From: JBIOWF01 sp044868295
Lineage (GTDB): Bacteria > Actinomycetota > Actinomycetes > Streptosporangiales > Streptosporangiaceae
Reading direction: 5' to 3'
DNA: 11,502 nt
NCBI GenBank assembly: GCA_044868295.1
Contig: JBIOWF010000049.1
Coordinates: 1-11,502, forward strand
Made by a program: the position numbers and the translations under genes. The notes below the pieces were generated by a model. The model was given only the letters and a program-made list of their open reading frames with translations. It was not told the origin of the DNA and did no database searches. Shown here piece by piece: positions 1 through 6,525 of the stretch (its first letter is position 1; every line of letters starts with the position of its first letter).

Positions 1-621
1 GGAGGCCTGCAGCCAGGTCTCTCTGCGCCGGGTTTCCTCGAACAGCCGGGCGTTCTCGATCGCCACGCCGGCCGCGGTGGCCAGCGCGACCACGATGGCC
101 TCGTCCTCCTCGTCGAACTCGCCGCCGCCGCGTTTCTCGGTGAGGTAGAGATTGCCGAACACCTCGTCCCTGACCCGCAGCGGAACGCCGAGGAAGCTGC
201 CCATCTCGGGGTGACCCGGCGGGAAGCCGTACGAGTCCGGGTGATCGCAGATGTGGGCCAGCCGCAGGGTCTGGGGTTCCTTGATGAGCAGCCCGAGCAG
301 GCCCAGTCCGTGCGGCCAGTGCTCGATCCGGGCGATCTCCTCCTCCGACAATCCGATCGGGACGAACTGGATGAGCGTGTTCTCCTCACCGATGACGCCC
401 AGGGCGCCATAGCTGGCGTTCACGAGCGTGGTCGCGGTCTCCACGATCCGGCGCAGCACCGTCTCCAGGTCCAGGTCGCTGCCGACCGAGACGACGGCCT
501 CAAGCAACGACTGCACACGGTCCCGGGTGGCAAGCACCGCCTCCAACCGCGTCTGCAGCTCAGCGAGCAGCTCATCCAACCGCATGTGAGGCACCACGGA
601 ACGCGGCTCTTTTTCCGCCAT
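1..621 (-). CDS. DevS/DosS-like GAF-domain sensor histidine kinase (3' part beyond window)
   Basis: Only the first 207 codons are visible; the frame is open to the window edge, so the kinase core would lie outside. After a short helical lead (LDELLAELQTRLEAVLATRD, about residues 15-34) comes one GAF domain, about residues 45-200. It has the hallmarks of the mycobacterial DevS/DosS GAF-A domain: GLGLLGLLI, then GFPPGHPEM, SFLGVPLRVRDEVFGNLYLT and AAGVAIENARLFEE. In DevS the His in the matching PPYHPPM motif (His149) is the proximal heme ligand. The equivalent here is His137, so heme-based O2/redox sensing is possible but inferred. The histidine-kinase role is inferred from the family, since no catalytic domain is in view. 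ATG 621 was chosen because it gives the family-like N-terminus, although no good ribosome site precedes it. The gene lies 77 bp after cydB on the same strand and is probably co-transcribed. Confidence 0.85.
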   Translation of the reverse strand, partial: MAEKEPRSVVPHMRLDELLAELQTRLEAVLATRDRVQSLLEAVVSVGSDLDLETVLRRIVETATTLVNASYGALGVIGEENTLIQFVPIGLSEEEIARIEHWPHGLGLLGLLIKEPQTLRLAHICDHPDSYGFPPGHPEMGSFLGVPLRVRDEVFGNLYLTEKRGGGEFDEEDEAIVVALATAAGVAIENARLFEETRRRETWLQAS

Positions 622-698
622 ACCGGAAGTCTGGCAGCCACACCTCCCACGTCCACTCCTCGGCGCCACTGTCTTCGGCTCCGGCCACCTCCGCGAGG

Positions 699-1682
<984 letters not shown>

Positions 1683-1692
1683 GACGTGATCC

Positions 1693-2633
1693 TTAGTACG
1701 AGAGCGCGGGCGCGGTGTCGGCGGGCGTTCCGGGCTCCGCCTCTTCTCCGGGACCGATCCGGATGAACTTCAGCAGGAGCCGGACCTCGATCACGGCCAG
1801 CACCGCGTAAGCCACGGTGAAGCCGGCCAGCGTGGTGGCCACTTCGCCGACGTCGACGCTCGGCGAGACCGCGGCGGCGGTGCGCATGATCCCGAACACG
1901 GTCCACGGCTGGCGGCCCATCTCAGTGAAGATCCAGCCGAGGGAGTTGGCGAGAAACGGCAGGCCGATGCCGCGCGCACCGACGTGCGGAACAGCTCGAC
2001 GTCCCTCTCCCTCGCCAGGTGTCAGGCGCTCACCCCGATGACGAAGGCGCCGGCGGTGACGAACGCACCGAAGATCACATGTGGGAACGTCACGAGCGTG
2101 GTCGAGTTGGTGAGCACCGCCCAGATGTCGGTCAGCTCGGCCCGGCCGGTCAAAGGGTTGAGACGGTAGCCGACCGGGTGCTGCATCCAGGAGTTCGCCG
2201 CCAGGATGAAGTACGCGGAGATGTTCGTCCCGATCGCGGCCAGCCAGATGGTCGCCAGGTGAATCTTGGCGGGCAGCTTGTCCCACCCGAAGATCCACAA
2301 CCCGAGGAAGGTCGATTCGAGGAAGAAGGCCATCAGGCCTTCCATGGCGAGCGGCGCGCCGAACACGTCGCCGACGAACCTTGAGTAGTCGCTCCAGTTC
2401 ATGCCGAACTGGAACTCCTGGACGATGCCGGTGACCACGCCCATCGCGAAATTGATCAGAAACAGCTTGCCCCAGAACTTGGTGAGCCGCAGGTATGAGG
2501 TCTTACCGGTGCGGTACCAGGCGGTCTGGAACCCGGCGACGATGATCGTAAGGCCGATGGTCAGCGGTACGAACAGGAAGTGGTAGACGGTCGTGATTCC
2601 GAACTGCCATCGGGACAGATCCAGGACATCCAT
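1693..2633 (-). pseudogene. cydA: Broken cydA: cytochrome bd oxidase subunit I with nonsense codon, internal deletion and frameshift
   Basis: The 5' part encodes 203 good CydA residues. It starts at MDVLDLSRWQFGITTVYHF (His of VYHF matches the high-spin heme ligand) and includes EFQFGMNWSDYSRFVGD, GAPLAMEGLMAFFLEST (conserved glutamates) and FPHVIFGAF (His matches the b558 ligand His186 of E. coli). After VIGVSA the usual Trp codon is TGA (2024-2022). The same frame continues HLARERDVELFRTSVR, then near 1974 the coding frame changes and resumes at GIGLPFLANSLGWIFTEMGR down to a TAA at 1693. Only about 313 codons remain against the usual 450-520. The missing part should hold the periplasmic quinol-binding Q-loop and the b558 Met ligand (Met393 in E. 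coli). ATG 2633 has a GGAG ribosome site and lies 32 bp after the stress-protein gene. A functional subunit I is very unlikely. An assembly error is the main alternative. Confidence 0.9.
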
Positions 2634-2665
2634 TGGGGCTCCAACATCGCCGGTAAGTCGGCTTC

Positions 2666-3520
2666 TCAGGGCACGATGACGGTGGGGCACGCGGCGTGAT
2701 GCAGCAGGGCGTGGCTGACCGAGCCGAGGATCAGCCCGGAAATGCCGCCTCGCCCGCGCGAACCCACGACGAGCAGGTCCGCCTGTGCCGACGCGCGGCG
2801 GAGCATGTCGACCGGATGTCCCCGCTCCACGTCTTCCACGAGCTTCACGTCTGGATAGCGCTCGCTCCAGCCCGCCAGCGCCTCAGCGAGAAGGCGCCGG
2901 TCCACCGCGTCCCGCGGGTACGCCGGGATGGCGTCGAGCCCCTCCCGTGAGGTCATCACGTCTGGCGTGATCGAGTCCCAGGCGTGTACGGCACGCAGGT
3001 CGGCCCCCCGGAGAGCCGCCTCGGCGAACGCGAAGGCGATCGCCGACGCGCCGCGCGGGGAGCCGTCCACACCGACGACGACCTCTCCCCGGGGCGTGGA
3101 CGGCGATTCCCGGATCACCGCGACCGCGCATTCGGCGTGCCCGGCGACACCCAGCGCCACCGACCCCAGGAGCAGACCCTGGAACCCGCCCATGCCGTGA
3201 TTGCCGGTCACGAGCAACTCGGCGCCTTGGCCCGCCTTGATCAGTGCCTGCCGTGGATCTCCAGGCAGCAGCTCGGCGCCCACCGTCACGCCTCGCTCTT
3301 CGAGCCGAGCCTGGTCGACCGCCTCCCCCAGGACGGACTCGGCGGCCTCGCGCATCCAACGCGCGACCTCCGCGTACGGGCCGCCGGCGGATGTGTCGCA
3401 GGCCCACTGCGGCATGGCGTGCACGATCCGCAACGGGACTCCGCGCAGCGCCGCCTCCCTTGCCGCCCAGCGGGTGGCCTCAAGTCCGGCCGGCGAGCCA
3501 TCCACTCCAACGACGATCAC
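2666..3520 (-). CDS. Tandem-domain universal stress protein (UspA family)
   Basis: Two consecutive Usp domains in about 284 residues, the typical two-domain actinobacterial length. Domain 1 starts VIVVGVDGSPAGLEATRWAA and ends with the ATP-binding loop GNHGMGGFQGLLLGSVA. Domain 2 starts VVVGVDGSPRGASAIAFA and ends GSRGRGGISGLILGSVSHA followed by ACPTVIVP. Both loops fit the G-x2-G-x9-G-S pattern of ATP-binding UspA proteins such as those in the mycobacterial DosR regulon. The protein is cytoplasmic, with no signal or membrane segment. The start is put at GTG 3520 because GAGGAGAAGGAG (3538-3527) ends 6 nt before it and the Usp fold begins at once. An in-frame ATG at 3553 would add 11 residues but has poor ribosome pairing. 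It is the first gene of a likely minus-strand operon with cydA, cydB and the DevS-like kinase, which suggests a role in low-oxygen or stationary-phase stress. Confidence 0.93.
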   Translation of the reverse strand: MIVVGVDGSPAGLEATRWAAREAALRGVPLRIVHAMPQWACDTSAGGPYAEVARWMREAAESVLGEAVDQARLEERGVTVGAELLPGDPRQALIKAGQGAELLVTGNHGMGGFQGLLLGSVALGVAGHAECAVAVIRESPSTPRGEVVVGVDGSPRGASAIAFAFAEAALRGADLRAVHAWDSITPDVMTSREGLDAIPAYPRDAVDRRLLAEALAGWSERYPDVKLVEDVERGHPVDMLRRASAQADLLVVGSRGRGGISGLILGSVSHALLHHAACPTVIVP

Positions 3521-3526
3521 GGCCAG

Positions 3527-3538
3527 CTCCTTCTCCTC
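3527..3538 (-). promoter_or_regulatory. Ribosome binding site deciding the stress-protein start
   Basis: On the minus strand GAGGAGAAGGAG stands 6 nt before GTG 3520. It would be coding if translation began at ATG 3553, but its purine run and ideal spacing favour GTG 3520 as the true start. Confidence 0.6.
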
Positions 3539-3683
3539 GGGTGCACCGATCACATCGCCAACCTGCTGCCCCAGAACACGGACAAAGGTCCTCTCTGGGC
3601 GGGACTTTCAGCCTCCCTGGTGCAATCCGTACGGCACGGGCCTGCGGACCCGAAGCACCGGGCGAGGCGGGTGACGCCTGGCG

Positions 3684-3702
3684 GACGACGCAGAGCGTCA
3701 TC
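3684..3702 (-). repeat. Inverted repeat, 8-bp stem on minus-strand RNA
   Basis: The minus strand reads GATGACGC, loop TCT, GCGTCGTC. All eight positions pair in RNA, one of them as G-U. It lies about 165 nt upstream of the stress-protein start, so it is either in that operon's leader or an operator. It has no U-run typical of a terminator. Confidence 0.4.
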
Positions 3703-3789
3703 ATCCAAAACGTGACATCTTTGCCTTCTGAACCCCAGACGCAACGCACTGGTGATTTGTCACCCGAATGCCCACTAAGGCACCTCAAG

Positions 3790-3870
3790 ACATATTTCAT
3801 ACACATCAGCTTGGGCATATTCGGCGTCCAATATAGGAAATATCACTAATACTTGCTCTCACATATTTCA
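3790..3870. repeat. Repeated ACATATTTCA words in the AT-rich region
   Basis: A 10-bp word, ACATATTTCA, occurs at 3790-3799 and again at 3861-3870. Between them GAAATAT (3837-3843) gives the core in the opposite orientation, and a shorter CATATT is at about 3816-3821. In such GC-rich DNA this clustering between divergent genes suggests binding sites for a regulator or an AT-preferring nucleoid protein, but no known motif was recognised. Confidence 0.4.
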
Positions 3871-3894
3871 CCTTTGCGGAGGGCAGCGTAGATT
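3867..3894 (+). promoter_or_regulatory. Weak candidate promoter for the deaminase-like gene
   Basis: TTCACC (3867-3872) and TAGATT (3889-3894) are separated by 16 bp and lie about 75 bp before the GTG start at 3968. The -10 box is fair and the -35 box is poor; this is a guess from position and sequence. Confidence 0.25.
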
Positions 3895-3967
3895 GCCGCT
3901 TACACCCCCTGCCACCGGGCATTTTGGAACGATCCCGGAAGGCGAAGCGCGAGGAGAGGACACGGTC

Positions 3968-4777
3968 GTGCAGCCCTACCAGCCGTTCAGCCCCATTCCG
4001 CAGGTCACGGCCGCCACGACCAGGCAGGAGATCAAGGACTGGCTGTTCCTGCGCCGCGCGCAGGTGTGGTCGTTGGTCAAAACCTTGACGATCAAGTCCG
4101 AGATCGGCAAGGACACGATGGAAGCGCTGTGGAAGAAACTCGGTGCGCTTGAAGTCCAAGCGCTGGGAAACACGCCACTGAACGTCGTGATAGGGGACTT
4201 GCAGGAATGGCTCGACGCCTACAAGGACGGCGGGGCCTGGGACTACTACGTCACCGAACAGAAGAGGCTGGACGCCGTCGAACTGGCACGCCAGGCGGAG
4301 GCCGCCAAAGCTCGGGCCGTCGGCGAGGCGAAGCAGCGCGCGGTCGACGCGGCCGTCGCCCTCTCCAAGACGTACGGCAACGGCCTACTCTCCGACCGGC
4401 AGACCGGGCGGGTGATCGCCGGGCTGGCCATGGTCAACAACGCGGGACTGACGTACACCGGGATCAGCGGCGTCGACATGCACATTCACGCCACGCACCC
4501 GGTCATCGACGAACTGCTCAGGGGCACGCACAAGGCCGAGGAGTGGCCGCAGACGTCCTGCGCGGAGGTGGACGCGCTGAAGTCCTACCTGCACGCGGCG
4601 ATCCCCGCGATCAACTCCGTCGCCCAGATCCCCCGCGACACGCTGGTCTTCCACGCACGGGTGTGGAACACCGGCGGGTCCAAGAGCGGCAAGGCGGCCA
4701 CTCCGCACTGGCAGCCCAGAGGCGCCTGCGCCAACTGCTCCCAATGGGTCGAGAAGATCGGCGCCCGCCTGGCCTGA
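3968..4777 (+). CDS. Protein of unknown role with a C-terminal zinc-deaminase signature (CDA/YwqJ-like)
   Basis: 269 residues, cytoplasmic in appearance, with no signal peptide or membrane helix. Residues 1-105 are mixed helical with no family recognised. Residues about 105-140 are an Ala/Glu/Arg/Lys-rich probable coiled coil. The C-terminal half has LTYTGISGV, then SCAEVDALKSYL with Cys198-Ala-Glu200, and finally RGACANCSQWVEKIG with Cys254-x-x-Cys257. This matches the order of deaminase-superfamily active sites, in which C/H-A-E supplies one zinc ligand and the proton-shuttling Glu and C-x-x-C supplies two more ligands. The 53 residues between the motifs are more than in housekeeping cytidine deaminase and nearer to toxin-type deaminases such as YwqJ-like domains. 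Substrate and role are unknown. GTG 3968 was chosen because GAGGAGAGGA (3951-3960) precedes it by 7 nt; an in-frame TTG at 3893 lacks such a site. The gene appears monocistronic, with no obvious immunity partner in tandem. Confidence 0.75.
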   Translation: MQPYQPFSPIPQVTAATTRQEIKDWLFLRRAQVWSLVKTLTIKSEIGKDTMEALWKKLGALEVQALGNTPLNVVIGDLQEWLDAYKDGGAWDYYVTEQKRLDAVELARQAEAAKARAVGEAKQRAVDAAVALSKTYGNGLLSDRQTGRVIAGLAMVNNAGLTYTGISGVDMHIHATHPVIDELLRGTHKAEEWPQTSCAEVDALKSYLHAAIPAINSVAQIPRDTLVFHARVWNTGGSKSGKAATPHWQPRGACANCSQWVEKIGARLA

Positions 4778-4788
4778 CCGCCTTAGTC

Positions 4789-4814
4789 CGGCAGCCCTTC
4801 GTGCCGCCGGCGGC
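4789..4814. terminator. Weak hairpin in the convergent gap
   Basis: The 39-bp gap between two converging genes contains CGGCA (4789-4793) facing TGCCG (4802-4806) and an overlapping palindrome GCCGCCGGCGGC (4803-4814). Either could act as a shared terminator, but the stems are short and no T-run follows. Confidence 0.25.
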
Positions 4815-4816
4815 CT

Positions 4817-5041
4817 TCATTCGTCCTCGGCGGTTTCCCTGGCTTCCGGGTGGTCGAAAACGAGGTCGTACGTCGTCGGGAACAGCTGGCGGAATGCGGT
4901 GTCCACGCCGCGGCCGGGCTCAAGCACGATCTTGCCCTCGCGGGTGATGTCGCGGACCTGCTCCACGACGTACTCGTGAGCCTGCTGCGTGGACTCCCGG
5001 ACCGCTTCAGGCGGTTGTACGCCATCGTTGGTTTCCGCCAC
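4817..5041 (-). CDS. Small acidic protein of unknown function
   Basis: 74 residues starting at GTG 5041, with GGGAGG five nt upstream; that strong ribosome site is the main reason to accept so short a gene. No family was recognised. The sequence is hydrophilic and acidic: a likely helix EAVRESTQQAHEYVVEQVRD (about 12-31), then a segment containing GKIVLEPGRGVDTAF and a C-terminal tail rich in Glu/Asp (ARETAEDE). There is no signal peptide, membrane helix or Cys. It converges on the deaminase-like gene with a 39-bp gap and diverges from merR. Small size and acidity resemble immunity or antitoxin proteins, but the convergent layout is unusual for such a pair and nothing in the sequence proves the link. 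Confidence 0.7.
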   Translation of the reverse strand: MAETNDGVQPPEAVRESTQQAHEYVVEQVRDITREGKIVLEPGRGVDTAFRQLFPTTYDLVFDHPEARETAEDE

Positions 5042-5116
5042 GGCGACCTCCCAAGATCAGAGAACTATGCCGGTTTCAGGCTAACCGCCGTGGAGCGATC
5101 GCGGGCGGCGGTCGCG

Positions 5117-5134
5117 CCCTCGCCCAGGCGAGGG
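5117..5134. repeat. Perfect 8-bp inverted repeat upstream of the merR promoter
   Basis: CCCTCGCC (5117-5124) and GGCGAGGG (5127-5134) are separated by CA. The repeat lies 7 bp before the -35 box at 5142, between two divergent genes. It may be an operator for another regulator or simply a GC-rich hairpin. Confidence 0.4.
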
Positions 5135-5141
5135 GCGGCGC

Positions 5142-5172
5142 TTGACCTTGTCGTAACGTCAACGTGTCCAAT
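5142..5172 (+). promoter_or_regulatory. MerR-type promoter/operator with 19-bp spacer
   Basis: The -35 box TTGACC (5142-5147) and a -10-like TCCAAT (5167-5172) are 19 bp apart, the elongated spacing that MerR regulators correct by twisting DNA. Within the spacer, GTCAA (5158-5162) is the exact inverse of TTGAC (5142-5146), giving a 21-bp operator with 7 of 10 paired positions matching. Transcription should begin about 5178-5179, on the ATG itself, implying a leaderless mRNA. Autoregulation by the adjacent MerR protein is inferred. Confidence 0.65.
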
Positions 5173-5178
5173 GAGGGC

Positions 5179-5931
5179 ATGAGAATCGGCGAGCTCGCGG
5201 CGCTGGTCGGGGTGTCCACCCGGACTGTGCGCCACTACCATCACCTGGGGCTTCTCCCCGAACCCGAACGACTGGCCAACGGCTACCGGGAGTACCGGCT
5301 GCGGGACGCGGTCGCTCTCGCTCGCGTGCGCCGGCTGGCCGAGCTCGGGATGTCCCTGGACGAGATCCGCGACGTCCTGGCCGACGAGCGGAGCCAAGAG
5401 TTGCGCGAGGTGCTTCTGGAGCTGGACGCCGACCTGGCCCGGCAGCAGGAGGCGATCGGAGCCAGACGGGATCGGCTGGCGGCGCTGCTGGCGGAGGAGG
5501 ACCTGCATCCGGACTCGACCGTGTCGCCCGACATGGCGGCGGTGCTGCGCGACCTTCCCACGGGAGGCTCCGCATTCGCCGAACTCGACCGCGAACTCCT
5601 GGTCCTTTTCGACAGCACGGCCGGCCCGGCCGACCGGTCCGAGTTCGTCGACTTGTTCCGCCCGCTCACCGAGCCCGAGGCGTTCGCGCGGGGACATGCC
5701 CTCTACACGCGGCTGGACGAGCTCGCCGACGCCGACCCCGGTGATCCCCGTATCGCCGAGCTGGCCGGTGACCTCGCCCGCCACATCCCCGAGGAGATGG
5801 CTTCGGTGATCGTCACGAGCCTTGACGACGCCGAAACCGGTCGTTGGCTGGGGGACCTGTCGCAGGAACTCCCGACGGCGCAGGCCCAGACCTTCTCGCT
5901 GCTCGTGGCCATGCTGAAGGAGCGCGGGTGA
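5179..5931 (+). CDS. MerR-family transcriptional regulator with an uncharacterised effector domain
   Basis: 250 residues. The N-terminal 70 form a winged-helix MerR DNA-binding domain: MRIGELAALVGVSTRTVRHY, then LGLLPEPERLANGYREYRLR and AELGMSLDEIRDVLAD. A charged dimerisation helix follows (about 75-110, ELREVLLELDADLARQQEAI). The remaining 140 residues, mostly helical, should bind the signal, but no known effector domain was recognised. The protein has no cysteine, which argues against metal, SoxR-type or thiol sensing. ATG 5179 is preferred; an in-frame GTG at 5164 lies inside the promoter and is unlikely. Close upstream is a 19-bp-spacer promoter with an inverted repeat, so the protein probably controls its own operon. 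Its TGA overlaps by one base an ATG at 5931 that is in frame with the next gene, and its last codons are imperfectly duplicated downstream. Likely targets are the downstream membrane-protein and antiporter genes. Confidence 0.9.
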   Translation: MRIGELAALVGVSTRTVRHYHHLGLLPEPERLANGYREYRLRDAVALARVRRLAELGMSLDEIRDVLADERSQELREVLLELDADLARQQEAIGARRDRLAALLAEEDLHPDSTVSPDMAAVLRDLPTGGSAFAELDRELLVLFDSTAGPADRSEFVDLFRPLTEPEAFARGHALYTRLDELADADPGDPRIAELAGDLARHIPEEMASVIVTSLDDAETGRWLGDLSQELPTAQAQTFSLLVAMLKERG

Positions 5932-6013
5932 TGCAGAGGGCTCACTGCGGGCCGAAGAGCGCAGATGATGCCAAGGGCTCGCTGTCGGCTGAAGGAGCGG
6001 GGGTGATGCTGAG
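5913..6013 (+). repeat. Direct repeat: duplicated 3' end of merR
   Basis: A 26-bp word beginning GCTGAAGGAGCG at 5913-5938 recurs at 5988-6013 with two mismatches, exactly 75 bp apart. Both copies contain a GAAGGAG ribosome site and TGATGC, so each could end an LKERG* frame and start a downstream ATG (5931 or 6006, mutually in frame). The 49 bp between copies are not otherwise alike. This looks like an old duplication or insertion that moved the downstream start away from the merR stop. Confidence 0.7.
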
Positions 6014-6474
6014 CGTCGCCCGTGCCGCACTGTTCGCCATGGTCCCTGCGGAGTTGGCGCTCGCGGTCTTGCTGGTGTCCGGCGTGTCGCTGCCCGGCCC
6101 GCTGATCGCGGGGGCCGAGGCGGCTGTCATCGCGGTGCTCCTCCTGGAGGCGGCCACCGCGTACCGGCTGTTCAGAGCGGAACGCCGAAGCGGCTCGAAC
6201 CGCCGGACGGCGCTGCGGGCGGCCTACGGCCAGCTGCTCCCCGAGCAGGTGCGACGGATCATGGAATTCGACCTGAAGGGAATGATCAGCCTGGCCCTGT
6301 GGATCGCGGGGCGCCGCCACGGCGTGCCGCATGGTGCCACCCCCGTCTCGTACTCCCGCGCGCAGAACTCCACCATGATGCTGTTCCTGTTCGCGATGGT
6401 CGTGGAACTGGTGGGAGCGGAGATCCTGCTGCGGGCGTTCGGCGCTCCGGTCGGCCGCGCCAACCCAGCCAGGT
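6006..6474 (+). pseudogene. 3'-truncated membrane protein gene of unknown function
   Basis: From ATG 6006 (GAAGGAG eight nt upstream) the frame encodes about 150 credible residues. There are two hydrophobic segments (LFAMVPAELALAVLLVSGV and AEAAVIAVLLLEAATAYRLF), then a polar stretch with YGQLLPEQVRRIMEFDLKG, LALWIAGRRHGVPHGATPV, and a third hydrophobic segment MMLFLFAMVVELVGAEILL. This resembles, from memory, uncharacterised actinomycete membrane proteins of roughly 250-300 residues; no name is known. After about 6450 the reading becomes Arg/Pro/Gly-rich and runs to TGA 7019 wholly inside the antiporter gene, in another frame, so the native C-terminal half is missing. The end given is the last position before the antiporter leader. 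An ATG at 5931 would add 25 residues without family character. Probably co-transcribed with merR. The alternative is a short functional protein with a junk tail. Confidence 0.6.
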
Positions 6475-6525
6475 GTGAACGAAGCCACGTTCTCCCTCGA
6501 ACACCGGAACTTCGAGAGGATCATC

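Larger units (their letters stand above)
3521..3967. other. Divergent intergenic region, AT-rich in its right half
   Basis: About 450 bp separate the divergent stress operon and the plus-strand deaminase-like gene. No convincing gene was found in it; the open frames crossing it lack family features and ribosome sites. About 3770-3880 is strikingly AT-rich for this DNA and holds repeated CATATTTC/GAAATAT words. A hairpin-forming repeat sits at 3684-3702 on the minus-strand side, and a possible half-site for a DosR-type regulator lies near 3601-3617. Promoters for both flanking transcription units must lie here, but only a weak plus-strand candidate could be read. Confidence 0.6.

Noticed and set aside
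2022..2024. TGA in cydA read as selenocysteine or by suppression
   Set aside because: The family has Trp here, no SECIS-like hairpin was evident, and the frame is in any case broken again about 50 bp later.
3806..4159. Minus-strand open frame of 117 codons
   Set aside because: Mostly antisense to the deaminase-like gene and its leader, with no ribosome site or recognisable motif.
4207..4947. Plus-strand open frame of 246 codons overlapping the deaminase-like gene
   Set aside because: Its translation is Arg/Gly-rich frame-shadow sequence; the frame with the C-A-E and C-x-x-C motifs and a ribosome site is the real one.
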